The notes: a model not told the origin generated them from the sequence alone. DNA of 64,000 nucleotides from Pseudoxanthomonas gei (GCF_010119615.1 NZ_QOVG01000001.1:558001-622000), one strand, 5' to 3'; shown: positions 1 through 8,807, counted from the first letter of the stretch. Translations and numbers: made by a program.

Positions 1-128
1 GCATCGAACGAGGTAATCGGGCCCAGCCCTGAGCGGCCATTGATGATGCCATCCCAGCTGCTGGCAAGGTCATTGCCCAGGGGCGAGATCATGCCCATGC
101 CGGTGACTACGACGCGACGCTGGTTCAT
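1..128 (-). CDS. fabF: 3-oxoacyl-ACP synthase II (N-terminal part)
   Basis: Only the first 42 residues are present; the gene runs off the left edge. The product condenses malonyl-ACP with acyl-ACP during fatty acid elongation in the cytoplasm. The start [12 protein letters not shown], followed by a SPLGND stretch, is the usual N-terminus of thiolase-fold condensing enzymes. The Cys-His-His active site lies outside the window. It follows acpP on the same strand across a 114-bp gap that contains a strong hairpin. The acpP-fabF order is the standard one in gammaproteobacteria. Confidence 0.93.
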   Translation of the reverse strand, partial: MNQRRVVVTGMGMISPLGNDLASSWDGIINGRSGLGPITSFD

Positions 129-196
129 TGCGATTCCTCATCCTGTTGTGGGTGCGCGCCGACCCTACGCCGGCGCACTGACACCCTGCAAATGCA

Positions 197-218
197 CGGG
201 GCCGCAAGCGCGGCCCCG
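197..218 (-). other. Strong hairpin between acpP and fabF
   Basis: Two 9-bp GC-rich arms (CGGGGCCGC and its complement) flank a 4-base loop. No T-run follows on either strand, so this is not a classical intrinsic terminator. An RNA hairpin here could protect the 3' end of acpP mRNA or partly attenuate reading into fabF. That role is inferred from position only. Confidence 0.5.
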
Positions 219-242
219 GCACGACTCATCTAAACGTACTGC

Positions 243-482
243 TCAGGCCTTGACGTGCGCCTTGACGTAGTCGATGGCCTGCTGCACCGAGGTGATCTTC
301 TCGGCGTCTTCGTCCGGGATTTCGCACTCGAACTCTTCTTCCAGCGCCATTACCAGTTCCACGGTGTCGAGCGAATCGGCGCCGAGGTCATCGACGAACG
401 ATGCGCTGGTGGTGACTTCTTCTTCTTTGACGCCAAGTTGTTCTATGACGATCTTCTTGACGCGTTCTTCGATGCTGCTCAT
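243..482 (-). CDS. acpP: Acyl carrier protein
   Basis: This 79-residue acidic protein carries growing acyl chains on a 4'-phosphopantetheine arm for fatty acid, lipid A and phospholipid synthesis. The attachment serine is Ser37 in the GADSLD motif. The protein begins [12 protein letters not shown]; an upstream in-frame extension is possible but unlike the family. The strong E/D bias and length match typical AcpP. It lies between fabG and fabF in the fab operon. The 125-bp gap to fabG could hold an extra promoter, as highly expressed acpP genes often have, but none was confirmed. Confidence 0.97.
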   Translation of the reverse strand: MSSIEERVKKIVIEQLGVKEEEVTTSASFVDDLGADSLDTVELVMALEEEFECEIPDEDAEKITSVQQAIDYVKAHVKA

Positions 483-607
483 TGGTTTTGGCTCCAGACG
501 GAGTTGAGTGAACGGGGAGTAGTTTAGTGTAAACCGTCGATTCGGTGCAGGCCTTGGCAACCGCCCTGCAATCAATCACTTACATGGCAAAGGTACTACC
601 AATTATG

Positions 608-1357
608 TTACGGCATGTACATGCCGCCATTCACGTGCAGGGTTTCGCCAGTGATGTAGGTGGCCGAAGGGCCCGCCAGGAACGCGACCGCGCGCGCGAT
701 GTCAGTAGCCTCCCCAAGTCTGCCGAGTGCGATCTGGCCGATCAGCGCCTGCTTGGCGTCTTCAGGCATGGCACGGGTCATGTCGGTATCGATGAAACCC
801 GGCGCCACCACGTTCACGGTGACGCCGCGGCTTCCGATTTCCTTCGCCAGTGATTTCGAGAAGGCGATGATGCCCGCCTTGGCGGCGGCATAGTTGGATT
901 GCCCCGCGTTGCCGGTCACGCCAATGACCGAGGCGATGTTGATGATCCGACCCTTGCGCGCTTTCATCATGCCGCGCATGACCGCCTTGGATGTGCGGTA
1001 GACGCTGGTCAGGTTGGTGTCGAGGATGGCCTGCCAGTCATCTTCCTTCATACGCATAAGCAGGTTGTCGCGGGTGATGCCGGCATTGTTGACGAGAATG
1101 CTGACGCCGCCGAATTCCTTGCCGATGGAATCGATCAATGCCTCCACCGCGGCCGCATCGGTGACGTTCAACTCACGCCCGTGCCCCTGCTGAGCGGCAA
1201 GTCGCTCGCCGATCGCGGCAGCGCCGGACGCCGATGTCGCCGTGCCGATGACGATTGCGCCCTGCGCAGCCAGTTCGTCGGCGATGGCGGCGCCGATGCC
1301 GCGACTGGCGCCGGTGACCAGAGCCACTTCCCCTTCGAGGATCCGGATATCGCTCAT
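608..1357 (-). CDS. fabG: 3-oxoacyl-ACP reductase
   Basis: This NADPH-dependent short-chain dehydrogenase reduces 3-oxoacyl-ACP to 3-hydroxyacyl-ACP, the first reduction of each elongation cycle. Its 249 residues show the nucleotide-binding TGASRGIG (15-22), NNAG (90-93) and the catalytic Ser143, Tyr156 and Lys160 (YAAAK). The start MSDIRI was chosen because its ATG overlaps the fabD stop (ATGA), the usual sign of translational coupling; a start four codons upstream is less likely. The C-terminal VNGGMYMP is typical of FabG. Confidence 0.96.
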   Translation of the reverse strand: MSDIRILEGEVALVTGASRGIGAAIADELAAQGAIVIGTATSASGAAAIGERLAAQQGHGRELNVTDAAAVEALIDSIGKEFGGVSILVNNAGITRDNLLMRMKEDDWQAILDTNLTSVYRTSKAVMRGMMKARKGRIINIASVIGVTGNAGQSNYAAAKAGIIAFSKSLAKEIGSRGVTVNVVAPGFIDTDMTRAMPEDAKQALIGQIALGRLGEATDIARAVAFLAGPSATYITGETLHVNGGMYMP

Positions 1358-2316
1358 GCCTGCTTCCATTCTTCCAATGCGGACTGGAAATCGCCGGCCG
1401 TGGCCAGTGATCGTGCTTCAAGGGATTTGTCTATGCGCTTGGCCAGGCCTGTGAGCACCTTGCCCGGCCCACATTCGGCCACGCGCGTGATGCCCTGTGC
1501 GGCAAGCGCCAGCGTGCAACCGGACCAGCGCACCGGCAGGTACAACTGCCGCACCAGCGCATCGCGGATCGCGTCCAGCCCTGCCTGCACCTGCGCGTCC
1601 ACATTCTGCACCACAGGCAACGAGGGCGTGTTCCAGTGCATGCCGCGCATGGCCTCTGCCAACCTGTTGGCGGCTTCGCGCATCAACGGCGTATGCGAGG
1701 GCACGCTCACCGCCAGTTTGACGACCTTGCGCACACCACGTTCGTTGAACAGCGCGATGGCACGATCCACCGCCTCCGCGTCGCCACCAATCACGACCTG
1801 GCCGGGCGAATTGAAATTGGCCGGCACCACGACCTGGCTGCCGGACGCCTGCACGCAGACTTCCTCGACCAGCTCATTGTCGGCGCCGATCACGGCGGCC
1901 ATGGCGCCGACGCCAGCCGGCGCGGCGTCCTGCATCAGCTGTCCGCGCAGGCGGACCAGATGCGCGCCGTCCACCAACGACAGCGCGCCTGCGGCTACCA
2001 GCGCGGTGTACTCACCCAGGCTGTGTCCGGCCAGCAGGGACGGCATGGCTCCACCTTGTGCCTGCCACGCACGCCACACCGCGATTCCTGCTGCCAGCAA
2101 GGCCGGCTGCGTGTATTCGGTGCGATTGAGCATTTCTTCCGGGCCGCCCTGCGACAGCGCCCACAGGTCGACACCGGCGCCCTCGGAGGCCTCGACGAAG
2201 GTCTCGCGGATGACGGGATGGAATTCGGAGAGTTCGGCCAGCATGCCGACCGATTGCGAACCCTGGCCGGGAAACACGAAAGCGAGTTGCGACGAGATGT
2301 CTGACGCCTGGGTCAC
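1354..2316 (-). CDS. fabD: Malonyl-CoA:ACP transacylase
   Basis: The enzyme moves malonyl groups from CoA to ACP to supply elongation units. With a GTG start (VTQASD) the protein has 320 residues, close to the usual length near 310. An AAGGCGGA sequence lies about 7 bases upstream. A TTG eight codons earlier is the alternative. The nucleophile is Ser99 in GHSLGE, with His208 in VPSHTP as its partner, and FPGQGSQ near the N-terminus is diagnostic. The stop overlaps the fabG start; fabH lies 78 bp upstream. Confidence 0.95.
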   Translation of the reverse strand: MTQASDISSQLAFVFPGQGSQSVGMLAELSEFHPVIRETFVEASEGAGVDLWALSQGGPEEMLNRTEYTQPALLAAGIAVWRAWQAQGGAMPSLLAGHSLGEYTALVAAGALSLVDGAHLVRLRGQLMQDAAPAGVGAMAAVIGADNELVEEVCVQASGSQVVVPANFNSPGQVVIGGDAEAVDRAIALFNERGVRKVVKLAVSVPSHTPLMREAANRLAEAMRGMHWNTPSLPVVQNVDAQVQAGLDAIRDALVRQLYLPVRWSGCTLALAAQGITRVAECGPGKVLTGLAKRIDKSLEARSLATAGDFQSALEEWKQA

Positions 2317-2394
2317 GCGGAGTCCGCCTTTCGAAAACAAGCGGCGATGATAAGGGCCAATCGGCGCCAGCGTCTGTACGACTGCGTATGTGAA

Positions 2395-3405
2395 TCAGTA
2401 GCGCAGCAGCGCCGAACCCCAGGTAAAGCCGCCACCGAACGCTTCCAGCAACAGCAGCTGGCCACGTTGCACGCGCCCGGAACGCACTGCCTCATCCAGC
2501 GCCAGCGGCACCGAGCCCGAGGAAGTATTGCCGTGTTTGTCCACGGTGACCACAACGCGGTCCATCGACATGTCCAGGCGTTTGGCCGTGGCTTCGATGA
2601 TGCGCAGGTTAGCCTGGTGGGGAATCAGCCAGTCCAGGTCGTGCTTGGACAGGCCATTGGCTTCGAGGGTCTCGTCGACCACGCCATCGAGTGCCTTGAC
2701 CGCGTACTTGAATACGTCGTTGCCCTTCATGTGGATGCGCGAACCGCCATTGGGCTGGTCATGCTTGAAGCCCGACGAAACACCCACCGGGTTCCACAAC
2801 AACTCTTTTTTCGCGCCATCCGCATGCAGGTGCGTGCTGAGGATGCCGGTTTCGCTGTCGGCCTTGAGCACGACGGCACCGGCGCCGTCGCCGAACAGCA
2901 CGCAAGTGGTGCGCTCGGTCCAGTCGACGATGCGGCTGAGCGTTTCCGCGCCGATGACCAGCACGGTCCTGGCATCGCCGCAGCGGATGAACTTGTCGGC
3001 CACGCTGAGTGCGTATACGAACCCCGAACATGCCGCGTTTACGTCAAGCGCCGCACAGCCATTGGCGCCGATCCGTGCCTGGATCAGGCAGGCGGTGGAC
3101 GGAAATATGAGGTCGGGGGTGGTCGTGCCCACGATGATCATGTCGATCTCGGAAGCAACAACGCCTGCCGCTTCCATCGCGCGAACCGCGGCGTGGTAAC
3201 CGAGGTCGCCGGTAGTCTGGCCTTCGGCGGCTATGTGGCGTTCACGGATACCGGTGCGACTGCGGATCCATTCGTCGCTGGTATCGACCTGCTTGGCCAG
3301 GTCGTCGTTGGTCAGCAGTTTGTCGGGCAGGTAGCTGCCCGTGCCGGCGATGCGCGCATAGATACGCCCAACAGGCGACGGCCCGTTCGAAACACGCTCG
3401 CTCAT
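2395..3405 (-). CDS. fabH: 3-oxoacyl-ACP synthase III
   Basis: KAS III starts fatty acid synthesis by condensing acetyl-CoA (or a branched starter) with malonyl-ACP. The 336-residue protein has the catalytic triad Cys126 (AACSGF), His263 (PHQANLR) and Asn293 (HGNTSSGS). A GGAG ribosome site sits about 6 bases before the ATG at MSERVSN, which favours it over an upstream in-frame ATG. Xanthomonads make iso-branched fatty acids from branched starters, so branched acyl-CoA use is plausible, but this cannot be read from the sequence. It follows rpmF directly, with no plsX between. Confidence 0.96.
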   Translation of the reverse strand: MSERVSNGPSPVGRIYARIAGTGSYLPDKLLTNDDLAKQVDTSDEWIRSRTGIRERHIAAEGQTTGDLGYHAAVRAMEAAGVVASEIDMIIVGTTTPDLIFPSTACLIQARIGANGCAALDVNAACSGFVYALSVADKFIRCGDARTVLVIGAETLSRIVDWTERTTCVLFGDGAGAVVLKADSETGILSTHLHADGAKKELLWNPVGVSSGFKHDQPNGGSRIHMKGNDVFKYAVKALDGVVDETLEANGLSKHDLDWLIPHQANLRIIEATAKRLDMSMDRVVVTVDKHGNTSSGSVPLALDEAVRSGRVQRGQLLLLEAFGGGFTWGSALLRY

Positions 3406-3491
3406 GCCCGCTCCTGCTGCTGGCCCCTGCAGGGCCGGGAAACCCACCGCATCAAGTCAAACCACCGCGCGCCGACGGGCGCGCAACGGGA

Positions 3492-3689
3492 TCAATCCTC
3501 GTCGGAAACCGAGTCGGCCTTGGTCGCGATGACCTTCTTGCCGCGGTAGTAGCCGTCGGCGGTCACGTGGTGGCGCAGGTGGATCTCGCCGCTGGTGGGA
3601 TCGGTAGCCAACTGCTTGGCGGTCAGGCTGTCGTGCGAACGACGCTGGCCACGACGGGACGGGGTGACGCGGGATTTCTGCACTGCCAT
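3492..3689 (-). CDS. rpmF: Ribosomal protein bL32
   Basis: This 65-residue basic protein of the large ribosomal subunit begins [20 protein letters not shown], the family hallmark. The classical zinc-binding cysteines of some bL32 forms are absent, as is usual for proteobacterial versions. It lies between yceD and fabH, the conserved arrangement linking ribosome and membrane synthesis, 86 bp before fabH and 90 bp after yceD. Confidence 0.96.
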   Translation of the reverse strand: MAVQKSRVTPSRRGQRRSHDSLTAKQLATDPTSGEIHLRHHVTADGYYRGKKVIATKADSVSDED

Positions 3690-3779
3690 GGTATTGCTCC
3701 GAACTATTTCGCTGGTGTTGCGTTGTGTTGGTGTGCCGGCCAGTACGACGACCGGTGTGCTTGTACAAGATGCTACTGA

Positions 3780-4289
3780 TCAGTTCTTCTTCAGCGACCC
3801 CAACCCTGCGAACGGGCTGGCCTTCGCCAATTCCTCTTCCGGAATGGGCCAGTCGCGATCCACCGCGTCCGACCGGGGATCCGTCGGGATGGCGGGAACC
3901 GCCAGCACCAACTCATCCTCCACCAGGTCCAGCGCCCGCAACATGCCGTCTTCGGGCACCAGCAGGGCTTCGTATTCAGCAGGCAGCGCGGCTTCGTCCG
4001 CTTCATCACGGATCAGGCCGAGCCGCTGCACGATATGCACCGGGAACAGGAACCTCTGCAGGCTGCGCTGGCATTCCAGCGGCAACTCCGCATCGATCCG
4101 CAATTCCACGTAAGCCAATTTGAGCAACGGATCGCTGTCGAACTGCAGCGAGAAGGAAACTTCGCCTTGAGTGTCGATCAGCAGGTCCCTTACGCGCTCC
4201 AGGGCGGATAGCGGAAAGGTGCCCTCGAAACCGCGCCTGGCCGCGACCATGCGCCAAACATCCAACATCTCGGGCACGTTCACAGGCAT
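3780..4289 (-). CDS. yceD: YceD/DUF177 family protein
   Basis: This 169-residue acidic protein belongs to the DUF177 family, almost always encoded just before rpmF. In plants a family member is needed for 23S rRNA accumulation, so a role in large-subunit assembly is likely but unproven here. Typical features are the ELPLECQRSLQRF core (one Cys; the family's second Cys is missing), EADEAALPAEYEAL, LDLVEDELVLAVP and a C-terminal PFAGLGSLKK. The start MPVNVPEML matches relatives. A strong promoter ends only 10 bases before this ATG, so the mRNA leader may be nearly absent. Confidence 0.93.
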   Translation of the reverse strand: MPVNVPEMLDVWRMVAARRGFEGTFPLSALERVRDLLIDTQGEVSFSLQFDSDPLLKLAYVELRIDAELPLECQRSLQRFLFPVHIVQRLGLIRDEADEAALPAEYEALLVPEDGMLRALDLVEDELVLAVPAIPTDPRSDAVDRDWPIPEEELAKASPFAGLGSLKKN

Positions 4290-4299
4290 AAGCCGCTGA

Positions 4300-4328
4300 A
4301 TTTTAAGGATGCCGACAGGTGCTGTCAA
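4300..4328 (-). promoter_or_regulatory. Sigma-70-type promoter for the yceD-rpmF-fab operon
   Basis: On the minus strand a perfect -35 TTGACA (4323-4328) is followed after 17 bases by TAAAAT (4300-4305), five of six matches to the -10 consensus. Transcription would start near 4293, about four bases before the yceD ATG. This is one of the best promoter matches in the window. Confidence 0.75.
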
Positions 4329-4354
4329 ACCCGGGCAGCCCATCAGGACGTGAT

Positions 4355-4383
4355 TTGCCGGATGGGCGGTGCTTATGCAGAAT
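4355..4383 (+). promoter_or_regulatory. Candidate maf promoter
   Basis: TTGCCG (4355-4360) and CAGAAT (4378-4383) are separated by 17 bases and lie just upstream of the maf AAGGAG ribosome site. Each box matches the consensus at four of six positions. It would fire divergently from the yceD promoter. Confidence 0.4.
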
Positions 4384-4407
4384 CCGGTCCGGCCCAAGGA
4401 GCATCCC

Positions 4408-4977
4408 ATGCCACTGATTCTGGCCTCCACCTCCCGCTACCGTCGCGAACTGTTGGAGCGGCTTGGACTGCCCTTCCATGTCGCCCGACCAGACGTGGAT
4501 GAGTCTGCCCTCGCCGATGAATGCGCGGACATGCTGGCACAGCGCCTGGCCCGGGCCAAGGCGCGGGTGATCGCCGCCCAGCATCCGGAGGCCTGGACCA
4601 TTGGCTCAGATCAGGTCGCCACCCTGGCCGGCCTGGCACTGGGTAAGCCGGGTACTCGGGAACGGGCGATCGCCCAGCTTCGGGCCATGTCGGGCCGGAA
4701 AGTCGAATTCCATACCGCTGTCTGCGTGATGCGCGGGGACACCTGTCTCGAGGCCATAGATATGACCCTGGTGACCTTCCGCATCCTGCAGGACGATGAA
4801 ATACATCGCTATGTGGACTCAGAGCAGCCGTTCGATTGCGCCGGCAGCTTCAAGTGCGAAGGCTTGGGGATCTGCCTGTTCGAGGCGATTGAGTCGCGCG
4901 ACCCCACCGCGCTGGTCGGACTGCCGCTGATAGCGCTGTCCGGCATGCTGCGACAGGTGGGCTTTGCGCTGCCCTGA
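4408..4977 (+). CDS. maf: Maf-family nucleotide pyrophosphatase
   Basis: Maf proteins hydrolyse non-canonical nucleoside triphosphates to monophosphates plus pyrophosphate. The fab-operon neighbour YceF prefers 7-methyl-GTP, and this gene sits in the same place. The 189-residue protein shows the N-terminal ASTSRYRRELLERLG nucleotide-binding segment, Asp68 in TIGSDQV, and FKCEGLGI near the C-terminus. The start MPLILAS has an AAGGAG site 6 bases upstream, preferred over an earlier in-frame ATG. It is divergent from yceD and convergent with the next gene, 13 bp apart. Confidence 0.93.
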   Translation: MPLILASTSRYRRELLERLGLPFHVARPDVDESALADECADMLAQRLARAKARVIAAQHPEAWTIGSDQVATLAGLALGKPGTRERAIAQLRAMSGRKVEFHTAVCVMRGDTCLEAIDMTLVTFRILQDDEIHRYVDSEQPFDCAGSFKCEGLGICLFEAIESRDPTALVGLPLIALSGMLRQVGFALP

Positions 4978-4990
4978 TGCGGCCCGAGGT

Positions 4991-6844
4991 TCAACGGACC
5001 TCGATCGGCTGTTCCGCCCAGTCCTCCACGCTGCCATCACTGCCATGCAGGCGCAGGCCCAGCCAGTGGCGCCCCGCTGCTACTGAGGTCACGTCGACCT
5101 CTGCGCGGAAACCCACGTTGGGGTGGTTGGGATCGGTCGAAACCTTCCAGTAGGCCGCCGTGCCTGGGCTGGGTGTCCCGTAGTGCGCGCGGGCCACCGG
5201 GGCCCCATCCAGCAGGATGTCGACGCCTTCCAGGCCGGCGCCGTCCTTGAATGCCCAGCCCGAGATCTGGAACCGGCCCGATGCGCCGGCTTCGCTTTCA
5301 GGGGTATCGATCCAGGCGAACGCAGGCAAGGTGCAGGCGCCCGCGGGCCTTTCGGCCGGCAGGGCGAACAGCAGGAAACGCTGGTGGCCATGGTCCACGT
5401 TGACCACGCGCGGTGCCGGCAGCGGACCGACCTGTTTGCAAAGCAGCTGGTAGTACTCCAGCAGCGACTTGAATTGCACGTCGCCCGAGCCCACCACCAG
5501 CAGGACGGGCGTGTCACGGCTGCCATCGCTTGTGAGACCCCACAAAGCGAGCTGCGGCGCCCTGCCGTGCTTGTGGTTGAGCGGATGGTCAAGCACCGGG
5601 ATGCGCGGATCGCCCAGCGCGAAACCGAGTTCCGCTCCCGACTTGAAACTGTTCGCAAGCAGGCGGGTGCCGGCAGGCAGACGGGCCTGCTCCTGGCGTA
5701 CGGCGGCGGCAAGTGCATCCCATCCGGCGAAGTTGGCCGGATAATATTTTTCCGCGGCGAAACGCTCGCGCCATTGCGGCGTCGACAGCACCAGGTAATA
5801 CGCCAGCACGATCAGCAGGCCTGCCCCGCTGGACAGCCAGGTGGCGATGCGCCAGCCGCGCGGCCATTCACGCATCAACGCGGGTACCGCGATCAACAGC
5901 GGCAGGTAGCCCGGCAATGGCCAGTGGAAACTCACCCGCTCGACGTCGGCGAAAAATCCAAGCGCGAAGAAGCCGACGGTTGAGACGCCACCCAGCAACC
6001 CGAAATACCGCCACTGGGCCGGCATGCCCTGGTCGTTCCGGAACGAGCGCACGAACACCTGCATCAACGCGAAGAACAACAACGGAGTCACCAGCGCAGC
6101 CTGTACCACCAGGAACCAGAGTCCCGCGGCCTGGAACGACCACGGATGGCGGTCCACCAGCTGGAATCGCAGGCCTGCATCGGAGTTTTCCAGGTTCCAG
6201 GCGATCAGCGGCGCCCAGGCCGCTATGCCCACTGCCAGCGCCACCCAGATGCGGGGGTCACGCAGGACCTTGCGTCCCTGCGGCAACAGCAGCAAGGCCA
6301 CCACGCCGACCCCGATCACGCCAATGAACCGGTAATGGCTGAGCGCGCCTATGGTCAATCCCAGCGCCAACTCCGCCGCCGAAGCGGCATCGATCTCGCG
6401 CAACAATCGCGCGCCTGCATCCAGGCACAGCACCGTGGCGAAGGCCATGGGCACGTCCGGCAACGCCAGTACCCCCAGGCTGCCGGCCAGTGGCATCAGC
6501 AGCGCCAGGCTGCCGGCCCGCCACCCGGCGGCTTCACCGAACCAGCGGCTGCCGATATGCGCAATCAGCCATGGCAACAAGGCGGCCAGCAACAGGAAAG
6601 GCCCGCGCAGGGCCAGTACGTGCTGGCCGCCCAGTTCGGTGCCCAGACGGGTCATCCATGCGGTCAATCCCGGCAGGTCCGAGTAGGCTGCAGCCAGGTG
6701 GCGCCCTTCCTGCCAGTAGAACGCTTCGTCAACGAAGAGCGGGAGGCGTGCGGCGATCAGGATCTTGATCGCGGTCACCACTGTCCAGAGGATCAGGAAG
6801 GTAAGTTGCGCGCGGGTGGCGTCCTGCATTCTTTCGTCCCGCAT
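4991..6844 (-). CDS. GT-C membrane glycosyltransferase (ArnT/PMT-like, GT39/83)
   Basis: This 617-residue integral membrane protein resembles the PMT/ArnT clan, which transfers a sugar from a polyprenyl-phosphate donor on the periplasmic side. Residues ~10-355 hold about eleven hydrophobic segments. The first external loop has the FVDEAFYW acidic motif expected for metal or acceptor binding. A soluble part follows (~356-617), ending in a beta-rich stretch (from SGWAFKDG, ~530) that looks like a carbohydrate-binding or Ig-like module. The donor and acceptor (lipid A, O-antigen or protein) cannot be told. It is divergent from the moxR-like gene, 38 bp away. A second ATG five codons in is possible. 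Confidence 0.82.
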   Translation of the reverse strand: MRDERMQDATRAQLTFLILWTVVTAIKILIAARLPLFVDEAFYWQEGRHLAAAYSDLPGLTAWMTRLGTELGGQHVLALRGPFLLLAALLPWLIAHIGSRWFGEAAGWRAGSLALLMPLAGSLGVLALPDVPMAFATVLCLDAGARLLREIDAASAAELALGLTIGALSHYRFIGVIGVGVVALLLLPQGRKVLRDPRIWVALAVGIAAWAPLIAWNLENSDAGLRFQLVDRHPWSFQAAGLWFLVVQAALVTPLLFFALMQVFVRSFRNDQGMPAQWRYFGLLGGVSTVGFFALGFFADVERVSFHWPLPGYLPLLIAVPALMREWPRGWRIATWLSSGAGLLIVLAYYLVLSTPQWRERFAAEKYYPANFAGWDALAAAVRQEQARLPAGTRLLANSFKSGAELGFALGDPRIPVLDHPLNHKHGRAPQLALWGLTSDGSRDTPVLLVVGSGDVQFKSLLEYYQLLCKQVGPLPAPRVVNVDHGHQRFLLFALPAERPAGACTLPAFAWIDTPESEAGASGRFQISGWAFKDGAGLEGVDILLDGAPVARAHYGTPSPGTAAYWKVSTDPNHPNVGFRAEVDVTSVAAGRHWLGLRLHGSDGSVEDWAEQPIEVR

Positions 6845-6882
6845 ATGCCGTTAGACTTCCTTCAAACAGACCAGGGAACACA

Positions 6883-7836
6883 ATGCTCGCCGACGCTTCT
6901 GCACGCGGAATGCTACCCGATGCGTTGTTGCAGGCCATGAAGGCCGCGCAACAGCAGGTCAATTCGCTGGTGCTGGGCAAGTCCCAGGAGGTGAGGCTGG
7001 CCTTCGTGGCATTGCTCTCTGGCGGCCACCTGCTGATCGAGGACTTGCCGGGCCTGGGCAAGACCACGCTGGCCCATGCGCTGGCGGCGACGCTGGGTCT
7101 TGGTTTCCAGCGCGTGCAATTCACCTCCGACCTGTTGCCCGGCGATGTCCTGGGCGTGTCGGTATATGACGCGCAATCGCGGCAGTTCCAGTTCCATCCG
7201 GGCCCTGTGTTCACCCACGTGCTGCTGGCAGACGAGATCAACCGCGCCCCGCCACGCACCCAGAGCGCATTGCTGGAGGCGATGGCCGAGCAGCAGGTCA
7301 CCCTGGATGGCATGACCCGGCCCCTGCCCGATCCGTTCTTCGTCATTGCCACGCAGAATCCGGTCGACCTGTCGGGCACTTATCCATTGCCTGATTCGCA
7401 ACTGGACCGCTTCCTGCTGCGGCTCACGCTGGGTTACCCCAGCCAGCAAGCCGAGCGCGCATTGCTGGCCGGCACCGACCGTCGCGAACTGATCGCGCAG
7501 GCCCAGCCGCTGCTTTCCAGCGCCGACGTGCTGGCGTTGCGCAATGCGGTCAACGAAGTGCACGCCAGCGACGCACTGCTGGATTACGTGCATGCGCTGG
7601 TGACGCGCAGCCGCCAGCAGCCCGGCGTGCGCGTGGGCCTGTCCCCACGTGCAGGCATCGCCCTGCTGCGTGCATCGCGCGCGTACGCATTGCTGCTGGG
7701 ACGCACGCACGTGCTGCCCGAAGACGTGCAGGCGCTGTTCGCCGCGGTGGCCAGTCATCGCCTGGTGCCGGAAGCAGAAGCCTCCACGGCGCAAGCGCTG
7801 GCCAAATCGATATTGCATGCGGTCGCCGTGGACTGA
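6883..7836 (+). CDS. MoxR-family AAA+ ATPase
   Basis: MoxR ATPases act as chaperone-like factors that help mature partner proteins, typically encoded beside a DUF58 protein and a transglutaminase as here. The 317-residue protein has Walker A around LPGLGKTT (Lys60), Walker B LLADEIN (Asp117, Glu118), a sensor-1 ATQNPV and the RAGIALLRASRAYALL lid. It starts an operon; the DUF58 gene follows after 5 bp. The true substrate of such systems is known in only a few organisms. Confidence 0.93.
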   Translation: MLADASARGMLPDALLQAMKAAQQQVNSLVLGKSQEVRLAFVALLSGGHLLIEDLPGLGKTTLAHALAATLGLGFQRVQFTSDLLPGDVLGVSVYDAQSRQFQFHPGPVFTHVLLADEINRAPPRTQSALLEAMAEQQVTLDGMTRPLPDPFFVIATQNPVDLSGTYPLPDSQLDRFLLRLTLGYPSQQAERALLAGTDRRELIAQAQPLLSSADVLALRNAVNEVHASDALLDYVHALVTRSRQQPGVRVGLSPRAGIALLRASRAYALLLGRTHVLPEDVQALFAAVASHRLVPEAEASTAQALAKSILHAVAVD

Positions 7837-7841
7837 AAGCG

Positions 7842-8807
7842 GTGGCGAACCTGCGCGAACGCCTTGCTTCCCGGGTCGCGCTGCTGGCGCGCCCGCGCTT
7901 GCCCGAATCCCTTCCGGTGCGCCTGGACCGGCGCCGCGTCTACGTGCTGCCGACGCGCTTCGGCCTGTTCTTTGCAGTGCTGGTCTGCGCGATGTTGCTG
8001 GGAGCGCTGAACTACAACAACAACCCGGCCTTGCTGCTGGCCCTGCTGCTGGCCGCCACCGGCCTGTCCAGCCTGATCGCCGCGCACCTGCAGCTGTCAG
8101 GGCTGGGTATCGACGCGGTTTCAGCCGAGCCGGTCACCGCCGGTGATCGGCTGTCAATGCACCTGGCGCTCTCGGCAAACGACGCGCGGGCGCGCCGGGG
8201 GCTGCAACTGCGTTGCCTGGACGCCACTGCCGTTGCATCGCTTTTGGGAAACGGCCCAGCCAGCACCGTCCTGGAATTGCCGACGTCTCAGCGCGGTTGG
8301 CTGGACCCCGGCCGCATCCGCATCTCAACCACCCAACCGATGGGACTGGCCCTGGCCTGGGCGTGGGTCTGGCCGGACACCTCCCTGTTGGTTTACCCGG
8401 CCATGGAATCACAGGGGCCGCCACTGCCGCCGGGCGAAGGCAATGCCGGGCTGGCACGCCTGCATCCGGCCGGTGACGAACTTCACCACCTGCGTGGCTA
8501 CCGGCCCGGAGACGCCCGGCGCGCAATCGCCTGGAAGCCGTCCGCGCGTCGCGACACGCTGATGGTGCGTGAGTTCGAACAACCGCTTGCGGTCGAGATC
8601 AGCCTTGATTGGCGCGCGCTTGCTCCACTTGGGAACGAACAGCGCATCAGCCGCCTGGCGCGTTGGGTGGACCTGGCCGAACGCGAAGGTCGACGCTATC
8701 GGTTGCAACTGCCGGGCCAGCCCGTGCTGGGTCCGGACCACGGCGCTGCCCATCGTCACCTGTGCCTGCGGGCGCTGGCTCTTCTGCCGCGCGACCATGG
8801 TCACTGA
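7842..8807 (+). CDS. DUF58 domain protein
   Basis: This 321-residue protein has two adjacent membrane segments (about residues 38-80) followed by a cytoplasmic or periplasmic DUF58 region. The family signature GYRPGDARRAIAWKPSAR is clear, followed by LMVREFEQP. DUF58 proteins travel with MoxR ATPases and are related to von Willebrand factor A-like folds, suggesting an adaptor or scaffold. The start is GTG, five bases after the moxR stop, and the gene overlaps the next one by 11 bp, so all three are translationally linked. Confidence 0.9.
   Translation: MANLRERLASRVALLARPRLPESLPVRLDRRRVYVLPTRFGLFFAVLVCAMLLGALNYNNNPALLLALLLAATGLSSLIAAHLQLSGLGIDAVSAEPVTAGDRLSMHLALSANDARARRGLQLRCLDATAVASLLGNGPASTVLELPTSQRGWLDPGRIRISTTQPMGLALAWAWVWPDTSLLVYPAMESQGPPLPPGEGNAGLARLHPAGDELHHLRGYRPGDARRAIAWKPSARRDTLMVREFEQPLAVEISLDWRALAPLGNEQRISRLARWVDLAEREGRRYRLQLPGQPVLGPDHGAAHRHLCLRALALLPRDHGH

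Noticed and set aside
899-2350. 483-residue open frame on the plus strand opposite fabD and fabG
   Set aside because: It is a GC-rich shadow frame antisense to two clear genes, with no recognisable domain. Similar long shadows occur opposite lon (29795-31975), clpX (32150-33676), ppk1 (44762-46471) and ppx (47171-49318).
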